A stretch of DNA of 64,000 nucleotides. Origin: an uncultured Pseudomonadota bacterium. Lineage in GTDB: Bacteria; Pseudomonadota; Gammaproteobacteria; Burkholderiales; Rhodocyclaceae. This document shows positions 1 through 7,534 of this stretch, piece by piece (position 1 is the stretch's first letter; every line of letters starts with the position of its first letter). The DNA lies in assembly GCA_903951825.1 (NCBI GenBank), contig CAJBDJ010000049.1:1-64000 (forward strand). The letters run 5' to 3'. The notes below the pieces were generated by a model that made no database searches, was not told the origin of the DNA, and saw only the letters and a program-made list of their open reading frames with translations. Position numbers and translations under genes: made by a program.

Positions 1-47
1 AAAAGCCGCGAGGCTACCTTTAACTATTCATGCAACATCTTCCGCAT

Positions 48-135
48 CGGTCACGTTCAGCGCGAAATCGCGGTCACGCTTTCGTGAAACGACGGTCACG
101 CTTCGGCGAAATCACCGGTCACGATGACGCGAAAT
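48..135. repeat. Tandem array of four CGGTCACG repeats, 22-23 bp period
   Basis: CGGTCACG occurs at 48-55, 71-78, 93-100 and 116-123 (spacings 23, 22, 23). Each copy is followed at a fixed distance by GCGAAAT or GTGAAAC (62, 84, 106, 129), so the unit is about 22.5 bp. Arrays of short direct repeats with this spacing are typical of transposase-binding ends (for example IS21-family multiple terminal repeats or Tn7-type ends). No transposase is visible in the window, so the element assignment is inference. Confidence 0.6.
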
Positions 136-159
136 ACGCACTCGTCGACGTAGTAGGTG

Positions 160-229
160 TGCGAAATCTCCAATCAGTTGACCACTGAATCTCACGGCAC
201 TTGACCAAGCGCTATCATCTCGTTGACCA
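160..229 (+). repeat. Left end array: three TTGACCA repeats, 22-23 bp period
   Basis: TTGACCA lies at 178-184, 201-207 and 223-229 (spacings 23 and 22). The first copy sits in TTGACCACTGAATC, which is repeated exactly in inverted orientation at the right array near 7486-7499. Just outside, TGCGAAATC at 160-168 resembles TGCGGAATC at the other end (7508-7516, complement). The array therefore looks like one terminus of an element whose other terminus is at about 7516. Confidence 0.6.
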
Positions 230-465
230 GTAATTTGGCATTAGGCGGCAGTCGGCCATCAACGGCCGGTCGCTCCTCCCCCGGAGCAGCCATTCAGATG
301 GCCGCTTCGCTTTGAAACCTTCCCGATAACCGGTTCAGAGAACTCGGCCAAACCAGCCATTGATGAGTCGGCACATCAACGGCTGCTGCGCTGCTGTAAG
401 CTGCCGCCGGTGATATCAAAGTTTTGAACGCTCGCAAGTGCCATCCTTTCGAGCGCAAACTTGAA
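230..465. other. Non-coding stretch inside the left repeat array
   Basis: No gene is supported here. The stretch holds short inverted repeats (GCCAT/ATGGC around 290-303, GCTCC/GGAGC around 270-286) and lies between the left array and the 3' end of the NrtR-like gene. Similar short inverted repeats occur inside the right array, which fits subterminal DNA of a mobile element. Confidence 0.4.
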
Positions 466-1155
466 TCAATGATCCGAGTTTGCCGTCATTGCGCGCCCTG
501 ACAAGGATAGCCTGTTCCGGTACTGGTTCTTCAGCCGATAAAGTTGTGCTGGTCGGTTGGCGCGTCCGGCTTCTAGCGCCCCCTCTACTGGCTCCAGCAT
601 ATCTAGTTCATCCATCTTGCGGCGAAAACTCACCTTGTTGATCGGCTCCCCAAGGATTGCTTCGTAGACCGCTTGCAGCCGAGGCAGCGTGAACTGTTCT
701 CCACACAGATAGACGGGAAGCGATGAGTAGCTACTCTTGCTCCGCACTCGCTCGACTGCGGCAAGCACGATTTCCTTGTGGTCAAAAGGTAATGTCCTCA
801 GCTGATCAACAGGCTGCAGTTGAAGTCCTGGAGCCCGATCAGGTTTGATTAACTCTGCAGGCACCAGTGCGTAATAGACAATCGAGATAGACCAGCCGCG
901 TGGGTCTCGTGCAGCACCAGAGAACGTACACAGTTGTTCCAGATAAGGACTGGCGATGCCGGTTTTTTCATTCAGCATCCGCGCTGCTGCGTCCAGCGTA
1001 TCGGCATCTTCTTCCGGGTGGATAAAGCCTCCAGGCAGGGCATAGCCACCTTCAAATGGAGGCTTGTCGCGCTTGAGTAGCGCTACGTGCAGCGCTGAAC
1101 CCTGCAAACAAAGCAGCACAACGTCGATGGTGCAGATGATGGGCTTCTGAGGCAT
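466..1155 (-). CDS. nrtR: NrtR-like Nudix transcriptional regulator of NAD metabolism
   Basis: This 229-residue protein has an N-terminal Nudix-like domain (about residues 5-140) and a C-terminal winged-helix region (about 150-215), the NrtR architecture in which ADP-ribose binding relieves repression of NAD genes. The Nudix segment at about 42-67 starts GGFIHPEED but has two extra residues, and the REUXEE core reads RMLNEK, so two catalytic glutamates are absent. It probably senses rather than hydrolyses the ligand. It is divergent from pncA-pncB-nadE-nadM, the expected regulon, with two palindromic sites between. Family assignment is firm; loss of hydrolase activity is inferred. Confidence 0.85.
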   Translation of the reverse strand: MPQKPIICTIDVVLLCLQGSALHVALLKRDKPPFEGGYALPGGFIHPEEDADTLDAAARMLNEKTGIASPYLEQLCTFSGAARDPRGWSISIVYYALVPAELIKPDRAPGLQLQPVDQLRTLPFDHKEIVLAAVERVRSKSSYSSLPVYLCGEQFTLPRLQAVYEAILGEPINKVSFRRKMDELDMLEPVEGALEAGRANRPAQLYRLKNQYRNRLSLSGRAMTANSDH

Positions 1156-1169
1156 GGAGGGCGCTTCTC

Positions 1170-1190
1170 TTAGTTTCTATACGACACTAA
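1170..1190. promoter_or_regulatory. Candidate NrtR operator 1 (21-bp palindrome)
   Basis: The sequence is TTAGT-N11-ACTAA with extra symmetric positions (TTAGTnTC-N5-GAnACTAA). It lies 14 bp upstream of the nrtR start codon on the minus strand, inside the nrtR/pncA divergent region. The position suggests autoregulation of nrtR. Confidence 0.5.
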
Positions 1191-1233
1191 CAGTATATGT
1201 ACTCGTTACCTTATTTACGAGACTTTAAATTAC

Positions 1234-1254
1234 TTAGTTGCACTATGCTCCTAA
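1234..1254. promoter_or_regulatory. Candidate NrtR operator 2 (21-bp imperfect palindrome)
   Basis: TTAGT-N11-CCTAA has the same 21-bp length and outer half-sites as the site at 1170-1190, and is nested in the longer inverted repeat ACTTAG/CTAAGT (1232-1256). It lies about 57 bp upstream of pncA, a suitable position to control the salvage operon. Confidence 0.45.
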
Positions 1255-1311
1255 GTGTTCTAGAGTTCGCACATACCCGCTCCGACATGGCGGGAGTCAA
1301 GGAGAAGAGTC

Positions 1312-2178
1312 ATGGCAACACGAACACTGCATCTGCTCATCATTGATCCACAAAACGACTTCTGCGACCTGCCCGTCAATTACTGCCCCGCCGATCCGCA
1401 TGGTGGAAGCTTCGTTCCGAGCTTGCCGGTCACAGGCGCACATGCCGATATGCAACGTCTGGCGGCCATGATTGACGCGGGCCAAGATGGTCTCAGTGCA
1501 ATCACTGTTACGCTCGATTCGCACCAGCATCTGGATATTGCACATCCGACCTTCTGGCAGTATGCCTCAGGCGCACCAATTGCTCCCTTTACCGAGATTC
1601 AAGCGGCGGACGTGCGCACCGGACGTTTTCTGCCTCGCAACACGAAGGGGCGCGAGCGGGCGCAAGCGTATCTGGATGCACTGGAGTCAGCCGGCCGATA
1701 TACCCACATGGTCTGGCCGGTTCATTGCGAAATTGGCACCTGGGGTCACAACATTCACCATGACCTGCGTCTGGCATGCAACCGCTGGGAAGAGGCGAAC
1801 AGCAGCATCGTTGCCAAGGTCAGCAAGGGTGAGAACTCTTGGACCGAGCACTACAGCGCAATTATGGCCGAAGTGCCCGATCAGGATGATGCGCACACCC
1901 AGCTCAACGCTGAGCTGCTACAGAACCTGCTCGCGGCTGATCGGGTATACATCGCTGGTGAGGCAGGTAGCCACTGTGTAAAGGCCACCACGGAACACAT
2001 TGTCGGAAATTGGCCTGCAGCAGAGTTAGGCCGGCTGGTTTTGATTGAGGATTGCATCAGTGCGGTCGGCGGCTTTGAGCCTCAGTACGCAGATTTTCTG
2101 GCGGATATGCGCAGGTGTGGCGTGCAGGTGATGAGCGCAGCCGATGTTTGCACCGAACTGCAGGGCAATGTTGGCTGA
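1312..2178 (+). CDS. pncA: Nicotinamidase / isochorismatase-family cysteine hydrolase
   Basis: The 288-residue protein matches the cysteine-hydrolase fold: the catalytic aspartate is D12 in IIDPQNDFCD, and the nucleophile is C222 in GEAGSHCVKATT. PncA deaminates nicotinamide to nicotinate in the cytoplasm. The length exceeds E. coli PncA (about 213 residues) and is closer to longer bacterial relatives. A GGAG-type ribosome binding site (AAGGAG near 1299) precedes the ATG. It is the first gene of a plus-strand run with pncB, nadE and nadM, whose products use nicotinate in order, so the nicotinamidase call rests on family plus context. Confidence 0.85.
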   Translation: MATRTLHLLIIDPQNDFCDLPVNYCPADPHGGSFVPSLPVTGAHADMQRLAAMIDAGQDGLSAITVTLDSHQHLDIAHPTFWQYASGAPIAPFTEIQAADVRTGRFLPRNTKGRERAQAYLDALESAGRYTHMVWPVHCEIGTWGHNIHHDLRLACNRWEEANSSIVAKVSKGENSWTEHYSAIMAEVPDQDDAHTQLNAELLQNLLAADRVYIAGEAGSHCVKATTEHIVGNWPAAELGRLVLIEDCISAVGGFEPQYADFLADMRRCGVQVMSAADVCTELQGNVG

Positions 2179-2211
2179 ATGACAAACAAGAATATCGAGG
2201 GAGAACAAAGC

Positions 2212-3417
2212 ATGCTTGCCAATCAGGCACCGGTCGTACGCAGCCTTCTGGAAAACGACCTCTATAAATTCACCATGTGGCAGGCGCTGCTACACAGCCA
2301 CCCCGGCGCACAAGCCGAGTACCGCTTTGTCTGTCGCAATGCAACGGCTTTTCCGCTGGCCGAATTGAAGAGGGCGGTCGAAGCCGAACTGGATCACCTG
2401 TGCAGTTTGTATTTTGCGCAGGACGAGTTGGAATACTTGTCCAGTCTTCGCTTCATCAAGAGCGATTTCGTTGATTTTCTGTCTGTCTTCCGGTTTCAGC
2501 GTCGCTTCATCGAGGTGAAGGCAGAAGGTGAGCATCTGTCGGTGGTAGCGCGCGGGCCGCTGGTGCACGTGATGGGCTTCGAAATTTTCGTGCTCTACAT
2601 CGTGAACGAACTGTATTTCCGCCGGTTGCCACAGGAAGGCGTACTCGACGTGGCTCGCCAGCGTCTGGCAACCAAGCTGGAGGCTTTGAAGGCCGCCTCG
2701 GGTGAACTGGCGAGCGAAGGTGATTTCCCCTTCGTCTTCTTCGACTTTGGCCTGCGCCGCCGTTATTCGGGCGCTTGGCAGGAGGAGGTAGTGCAGACCT
2801 TTGCCCATGAGGTGCCACTGTATTTCCGGGGCACGTCGAACGTGTATCTGGCCAAGCAATACGGCCTCACTCCGATTGGCACCATGGCCCACGAATACCT
2901 GCAGGCCTATCAGGCCTTCGGTTTCCGCCTGCGCGATTTCCAGAAAGCCGCGTTGGAAGGCTGGGTACAGGAATACCGTGGCGACCTCGGCGTGGCACTG
3001 ACTGATGTCGTCGGCATGGATGCCTTTCTCGCCGATTTCGACCTTTATTTCGCGAAGCTATTCGATGGTCTGCGTCACGATTCCGGGGATCCCGTTGTCT
3101 GGGGCGAGAAGGCTATCTCGCATTACAACACCCTGCGTATTGACCCGGTAACGAAGCGCCTGGTCTTCTCGGACGGGCTGAACATTCCGCGTGCCATCGA
3201 GCTGTACAGTCATTTCAAGGGACGTATCCAGACCAGTTTTGGTATCGGCACTGATCTTTCGAATGACACGCCGCATAAGGCGCTCAACATCGTCATGAAG
3301 ATCACCGCCTGCAATGGCCAGCCAGTTGCCAAGCTTTCCGACGCGCCGGGCAAGACGCTGTGCGAGGACGAAACCTTCCTAGCCTATCTGCGCCAAGTGT
3401 TCAATCATCACATCTGA
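2212..3417 (+). CDS. pncB: Nicotinate phosphoribosyltransferase
   Basis: PncB makes nicotinate mononucleotide from nicotinate and PRPP with ATP. The protein opens [17 protein letters not shown], as in PncB, and has the family's [15 protein letters not shown] segment and the [12 protein letters not shown] phosphate-binding region near the C-terminus. An ATG directly after the pncA stop (2179) is also in frame, but the ATG at 2212 has GAGGGAG about 8 bp upstream and gives a 401-residue protein that begins where the family does, so I prefer it. It is co-directional with pncA and nadE and separated from nadE by 9 bp. Confidence 0.93.
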   Translation: MLANQAPVVRSLLENDLYKFTMWQALLHSHPGAQAEYRFVCRNATAFPLAELKRAVEAELDHLCSLYFAQDELEYLSSLRFIKSDFVDFLSVFRFQRRFIEVKAEGEHLSVVARGPLVHVMGFEIFVLYIVNELYFRRLPQEGVLDVARQRLATKLEALKAASGELASEGDFPFVFFDFGLRRRYSGAWQEEVVQTFAHEVPLYFRGTSNVYLAKQYGLTPIGTMAHEYLQAYQAFGFRLRDFQKAALEGWVQEYRGDLGVALTDVVGMDAFLADFDLYFAKLFDGLRHDSGDPVVWGEKAISHYNTLRIDPVTKRLVFSDGLNIPRAIELYSHFKGRIQTSFGIGTDLSNDTPHKALNIVMKITACNGQPVAKLSDAPGKTLCEDETFLAYLRQVFNHHI

Positions 3418-3426
3418 GACGCTCTC

Positions 3427-5133
3427 ATGAGTACTTATTTTCGCATTACGCTCGCCCAGATCAATCCGACCGTGGGTGACATACAGGGCAACATCGCCTT
3501 GATGCAAGTTGCCGCTCAAGCGGCGCAGGCTGAAGGCGCGAGTCTGGTCGTTTTCCCCGAACTGTCGTTGACCGGCTACTACCCTGGCGACTTGTTCAAC
3601 GAACCGGAATTCTTGCTCCAGGCCGAGCAAGGAATTGTCCAGTTGCTGGAATATACGCGTGCAACGCCCAGCCTGCATTGGGTTGTGGGTGCGCCGCTGC
3701 GTCGCGAAGGGCCCGGTAAGTCCTTGCAGAACAGCCTGCTAGTGCTGGCTGATGGCGCGATCCGATTACGCTATGCCAAGCAGCTATTACCTACTTACAA
3801 TATTTTTGATGAGCGCCGCCATTTTGAACCGGGCCCGGATGTGGCCAAGGTGCTACGCATTGGCCAAATGCAGATCGGCTTCCTGATCTGCGAGGATGGT
3901 TGGAACGACGAAGGCAGCGAGTACGACGTCAATCCTTTCGAGCGGCTTGCCGATTCTTCACCGGATCTTGTCGTGTCGATCAACGCCAGCCCGTCCAGCA
4001 TAGGCAAGCGCGAGCTGCGGCACACCCTTTTTGCCGCTGCAAGCCAGCGTCACGGACTTCCGCTGGTCTACGTGAATCAGGTTGGCGGGCACGACCAGAT
4101 CGTTTTTGATGGGACTTCCTTTGCTGTGGAGCCGGAAGCCGGCGTGGTTTTCGAAGCTAAGCGCTTCGAAGATGACGTGTGCACGCTGGAATTTGCTCAG
4201 GGGCGTTTTGGTGCAAACAATGCACTGCCAGAAGTCTCTGCTGCTGGCCTGCCCGTGATGGAGTTCTACCGCCGCCAGATCGTTCTGGGGCTACGTGACT
4301 ACGCACGGCGCTGTGGTTTCAAGCAGGCGGTGGTGGGCTCGTCCGGCGGCATAGACAGCGCGCTGACCCTCGCGCTGGCTGCCGAGGCGCTGGGTCCAGA
4401 AAACGTGGTTGGCATCACAATGCCGTCAAAATTCTCCAGCGAAGGCAGCGTCAGTGATTCCGAGGCTCTGTGCCGCAACTTGGGAATCCAACTGATCGAG
4501 CACCCGATCCGCGATCTTGTGGAGCAATACGCAAAGGGTTTCAGTGCCGCATTCGAATCTCCGCTGCAAGGGCTGCCCCTAGAGAACCTGCAAGCTCGCG
4601 TTCGCGGAACCCTCCTGATGGAATACTCGAACGCCTTCGGGCATTTGCTGCTGACTACGGGGAATAAGAGCGAGATCTCAGTCGGCTATTGCACGCTCTA
4701 CGGTGATACCAATGGCGGCTTGGGCCTTATTGGGGATCTCTACAAGACCGAGGTTTTCGCCTTGTGCCGTCATATTAATGAAACGGCGGGGCGCGAACTG
4801 ATCCCGGTTGCCATCATTGAGAAAGAGCCCTCTGCCGAGTTGGCTCTGGATCAGAAGGATACCGACAGCCTGCCGCCATATCCGGTGCTCGATGGCATTC
4901 TCAAACACCTGATTGAGGGGGTGCGTCTTGGGCGCGATGAGCGAGAGGAAGTCGAGCGCGCGTACGCAGATCAGATCGCCAGCGAAGCCGGCCGAACCTT
5001 GATCACCCGGATCAAGAAGATGATTGCCCGCAACGAATACAAGCGCCGTCAAGCACCGCCCATCTTGCGTCTGCGCGGACGCGCTTTTGGCAGCGGCCGG
5101 CAGATGCCAATCGCTGCGAAGTACGATTTTTGA
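3427..5133 (+). CDS. nadE: Glutamine-dependent NAD+ synthetase
   Basis: This two-domain enzyme of 568 residues converts nicotinate adenine dinucleotide to NAD+. The N-terminal carbon-nitrogen hydrolase domain (about 1-265) supplies ammonia from glutamine and shows the triad E45 (VVFPELSL), K118 (YAKQLLP) and C155 (LICEDGW). The C-terminal ATP-pyrophosphatase domain has the P-loop SSGGIDS at 305-311. Domain order and length match the long, glutamine-using NadE type rather than the short ammonia-dependent enzyme. It lies between pncB and nadM with 9-10 bp gaps, consistent with one transcript. Confidence 0.95.
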   Translation: MSTYFRITLAQINPTVGDIQGNIALMQVAAQAAQAEGASLVVFPELSLTGYYPGDLFNEPEFLLQAEQGIVQLLEYTRATPSLHWVVGAPLRREGPGKSLQNSLLVLADGAIRLRYAKQLLPTYNIFDERRHFEPGPDVAKVLRIGQMQIGFLICEDGWNDEGSEYDVNPFERLADSSPDLVVSINASPSSIGKRELRHTLFAAASQRHGLPLVYVNQVGGHDQIVFDGTSFAVEPEAGVVFEAKRFEDDVCTLEFAQGRFGANNALPEVSAAGLPVMEFYRRQIVLGLRDYARRCGFKQAVVGSSGGIDSALTLALAAEALGPENVVGITMPSKFSSEGSVSDSEALCRNLGIQLIEHPIRDLVEQYAKGFSAAFESPLQGLPLENLQARVRGTLLMEYSNAFGHLLLTTGNKSEISVGYCTLYGDTNGGLGLIGDLYKTEVFALCRHINETAGRELIPVAIIEKEPSAELALDQKDTDSLPPYPVLDGILKHLIEGVRLGRDEREEVERAYADQIASEAGRTLITRIKKMIARNEYKRRQAPPILRLRGRAFGSGRQMPIAAKYDF

Positions 5134-5143
5134 GGAATCCTAA

Positions 5144-6202
5144 ATGAGCCAACAGATGAACTTCGAAGCCGCCGTATTGATCGGCCGTTTCCAACCATTC
5201 CACAACGGTCACGCCGCCTTGCTGACAAAGGCGCTGGAATCCGCACCGCGCGTGTTTGTGATTCTTGGCTCGGCCTACGCGGCACGTAATGCCAAGAATC
5301 CCTTCAGTTGGGAAGAGCGTGCCGCCATGATTGGCTGCACGCTCGACGACGGTCAGCGCGAACGCGTCAGTTTCCTGCCGATGCGTGACTACTATGACGA
5401 TTCACGCTGGGCGGCCGGGGCCGCTGAATTGGTTGAGAATTCGCTCGGCCGCAAGGCGCGGGTGGCCCTGATTGGTTATGTGAAGGATGCCTCAAGCCAA
5501 TACCTGAATCGATTCCCCAACTGGGAGTTCATAGGCATGCCGGCACAGGGCGAGATCGACGCGACTAGTCTGCGCCGTATCTGGTTCGAGGGCGAAGATG
5601 CAAATGTCACCCGCGCGCTGCTCGCTCCGCTGTTGCCGCCTGCCGTATTGCACTACCTGCAAGGCTGGGCCGTGCTGCCGCATTTCGCTTCGCTGCGTAC
5701 CGAACATCTGGCGATTGAGGAAGGCAAAAAAATCTGGGGTCTTGGCCCCTTCATCACCGTGGACGCGGTGGTCAAAGCCTCGGACCAGATCCTGCTGGTC
5801 AAGCGCGGACGCGCGCCGGGCAAGGGCCTGTGGGCGCTGCCCGGCGGTTTTCTGGATGGACGCGAAAGGGTGTTGCAAGGCGCAATTCGCGAACTGCGTG
5901 AAGAGACCGGCTTCGGTCTGCTAGACGCCACGCTGGAAGAGGCGCTGGCCGGCACAGCGGTATTTGATCATCCCGACCGTAGCTCGCGTGGCCGCACCAT
6001 CACCCACGCCCACTTCTTCGATCTGAAAATCGCCCGCCCGCCGCAGGTGGCCGGCGCCGATGATGCGGCCGAGGCGCGCTGGGTGCCGATCACGGAGCTG
6101 GCAGCGATGGAAGGCGAGCTGTTCGAGGACCATTTCAATATTCTCGATCACTTTTTGGCATTGTCTCAACAGGACGCCCACGTATCGACATCGAGGGCAT
6201 GA
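5144..6202 (+). CDS. nadM: Bifunctional NMN adenylyltransferase / Nudix hydrolase
   Basis: The 352-residue fusion has an N-terminal nucleotidyltransferase domain with IGRFQPFHNGH (H20-N-G-H23, the HxGH motif) and a C-terminal Nudix domain. The Nudix box at about 232-255 keeps every consensus residue (GGFLDGRE...RELREETG), so hydrolase activity, probably on ADP-ribose, is likely retained. In NadM-Nudix proteins the first domain joins NMN or NaMN to AMP. This fills the step between PncB and NadE. The stop codon overlaps the next start (TGATG at 6200-6204), implying translational coupling to the radical SAM gene. Confidence 0.93.
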   Translation: MSQQMNFEAAVLIGRFQPFHNGHAALLTKALESAPRVFVILGSAYAARNAKNPFSWEERAAMIGCTLDDGQRERVSFLPMRDYYDDSRWAAGAAELVENSLGRKARVALIGYVKDASSQYLNRFPNWEFIGMPAQGEIDATSLRRIWFEGEDANVTRALLAPLLPPAVLHYLQGWAVLPHFASLRTEHLAIEEGKKIWGLGPFITVDAVVKASDQILLVKRGRAPGKGLWALPGGFLDGRERVLQGAIRELREETGFGLLDATLEEALAGTAVFDHPDRSSRGRTITHAHFFDLKIARPPQVAGADDAAEARWVPITELAAMEGELFEDHFNILDHFLALSQQDAHVSTSRA

Positions 6203-7182
6203 TGAATCAGGGGCGTCGCGTAATTGTCTGGAGAGTGACGCAGGACTGCAATCTGGATTGCCAGTTCTGTTCATACAGTCAGTCACTCAATCGCATTCGC
6301 CATAATGCTGACCCGGCAAAGGTCGAGCGTTTCGGCGCGCTGTTGGGCGAGTATTCAAAACAGACTGGCCGGAACACTCTGGTCAGCTGGATTGGCGGAG
6401 AGCCTTTGCTCTGGCCTGCGTTATGGGATGTCTCCCGCCGATTTGTGCACGAGTTCGGATTAGATGTCAGTACGACCACGAACGGAGTTCCTCTGCGATC
6501 CAGAAGGGTCGCAGAACGCATCGTCGATGACTTTACGGAGATCGTGATCAGTATTGATGGTTTCGGAGATGAGAACGACCGAGTGCGGCAAAAACCAGGC
6601 TTGTTTGAGGAGTTGAAGCGGAATATCTCTACACTCGTCGAGCTAAAGGCGAGCCGAGGATCTGCGCTGACCGTGAAGGTAAATACGATCCTGATGCGAA
6701 AGAACATCGAGCACTTCGAAGCCTTTTGCGAAGTTTTGCTGAGCTGGGGCGTGGAGGAACTGACGTTCAATCAGCTCGGCGGCTACGACCGGCCAGAGTT
6801 CTTTCCGGCTAACAGGCTTCTATCGTCGCAGGTGAGCAACTTCATCAATGCCTTGTCCGGGTGGAAGACGCAATTTGCGGAGAAGGGGCTGCTCATTCAT
6901 GGCAGTGACGCCTATTTGCACCGGCTCCAGTGCTCCAGCCGTGACGAGAAAATTCCGGTCGAAGATTGTGCGCCTGGATCGTGGTTCTGGTTTGTGAATG
7001 AAAACGGTTTGATCAGTCCCTGTAGTTACACCAGTTATGAATATGCCGTAGATATAGATTCGATTCGATCTCGGGATGAGATCGATGCTGTGGAAGCCAC
7101 CTTCCGGCAGATGCAGTCTGAAAATAAATCCCGTTTTTGTGGCGACTGCCATTGCACCCAATTGTTCGATAAATTTAGCTGA
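6202..7182 (+). CDS. Radical SAM protein with SPASM-like C-terminal cysteines
   Basis: The N-terminus has the radical SAM cluster motif C16-x3-C20-x2-C23 (QDCNLDCQFCSYS) and GGEPLL, a SAM-binding feature. The C-terminus has a SPASM/twitch-like pattern: DCAPG, then C-x12-G-x4-C ending in LISPCSY, and a final FCGDCHC. SPASM enzymes mostly modify peptides or protein residues, so a maturase role is plausible; the substrate is unknown. Two ATGs are adjacent (6199 and 6202). GAGGG at 6193-6197 favours the second, which overlaps the nadM stop. A mini-ORF with a strong ribosome binding site begins 11 bp downstream. Function in NAD metabolism cannot be read from the sequence. Confidence 0.8.
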   Translation: MNQGRRVIVWRVTQDCNLDCQFCSYSQSLNRIRHNADPAKVERFGALLGEYSKQTGRNTLVSWIGGEPLLWPALWDVSRRFVHEFGLDVSTTTNGVPLRSRRVAERIVDDFTEIVISIDGFGDENDRVRQKPGLFEELKRNISTLVELKASRGSALTVKVNTILMRKNIEHFEAFCEVLLSWGVEELTFNQLGGYDRPEFFPANRLLSSQVSNFINALSGWKTQFAEKGLLIHGSDAYLHRLQCSSRDEKIPVEDCAPGSWFWFVNENGLISPCSYTSYEYAVDIDSIRSRDEIDAVEATFRQMQSENKSRFCGDCHCTQLFDKFS

Positions 7183-7193
7183 GGAGTTTGGAT

Positions 7194-7241
7194 ATGGCCA
7201 AAACTCTTGACACCACTGATATCAGCCAAGCTCTAGTTTGA
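7194..7241 (+). CDS. Mini-ORF (15 codons) behind the radical SAM gene; possible peptide substrate
   Basis: GGAG at 7183-7186, 7 bp before the ATG, is one of the best ribosome binding sites in this cluster and partly overlaps the radical SAM stop. The peptide is MAKTLDTTDISQALV, then TGA. The same frame stays open for 22 more codons after the TGA (FWSTVVEDFESL... to 7310). It could be a small peptide processed by the upstream SPASM enzyme, the 5' stub of a broken gene, or a chance frame. It has no cysteine or recognisable core motif. Confidence 0.35.
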   Translation: MAKTLDTTDISQALV

Positions 7242-7447
7242 TTCTGGTCGACTGTTGTTGAAGATTTTGAAAGTCTCATTGGCGACACAATGCTGTCGCA
7301 AGGTGGATGATGGGCAAATGACGGCTTAGGCTGATGACTTGCCGGTGAGCCGTTCCTCAGAATAACGGCTTCACTCAGATAGCGGTCGTTGGGGCATTGA
7401 GACGGCGAATGACCGCAGTGGGCACGCTGCTGCCGTTCGGCATTGGC
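7242..7447. other. Non-coding stretch with several hairpins before the right repeat array
   Basis: Apart from the continued reading frame to 7310 there is no gene. Inverted repeats are GCGACA/TGTCGC (7282-7287 with 7294-7299), AGCCGTT/AACGGCT (7348-7354 with 7364-7370) and GCGGTC/GACCGC (7382-7387 with 7411-7416). None is followed by a T-run, so none is a clear intrinsic terminator. The stretch looks like subterminal element DNA. Confidence 0.4.
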
Positions 7448-7516
7448 TGGTCAAGTTGATGATTACGTCTGGTCACAGCGGATGCGATTCAGTGGTCAAA
7501 GCAGCGCGATTCCGCA
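7448..7516 (-). repeat. Right end array: three TGGTCAA/TGGTCAC repeats, 22-23 bp period
   Basis: TGGTCAA at 7448-7454, TGGTCAC at 7470-7476 and TGGTCAA at 7493-7499 are spaced 22 and 23 bp. On the complementary strand they read TTGACCA or GTGACCA, and the outermost copy lies in TTGACCACTGAATC, identical to the left array. The complement also carries TGCGGAATC at the outer edge (7508-7516), matching TGCGAAATC at 160-168. Confidence 0.6.
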
Positions 7517-7534
7517 ACTGTCTTTCCGGCTGAC

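Larger units (their letters stand above)
160..7516. mobile_element. Candidate mobile NAD-salvage cassette bounded by inverted repeat arrays
   Basis: The left array (TTGACCA x3, 160-229) and the right array (TGGTCAA/TGGTCAC x3, 7448-7516) are inverted relative to each other, have the same 22/23 bp spacing and share the core TTGACCACTGAATC. Between them lie nrtR, pncA, pncB, nadE, nadM, a radical SAM gene and a mini-ORF, with no transposase. The right end is only about 20 bp from the ureG stop codon. I infer a non-autonomous or decayed element carrying a complete NAD salvage module. No target-site duplication was recognised, so exact boundaries are uncertain. Confidence 0.4.

Noticed and set aside
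48-229. CRISPR-like periodic repeats
   Set aside because: The repeated cores are only 7-8 bp with a 22-23 bp total period and partly conserved intervals; there are no spacers of normal size and no cas genes nearby.
7239-7280. Selenocysteine codon at the in-frame TGA
   Set aside because: No convincing SECIS-like hairpin follows the TGA; the only firm stem (7282-7299) is about 40 bases away. A stop or mutation is simpler.
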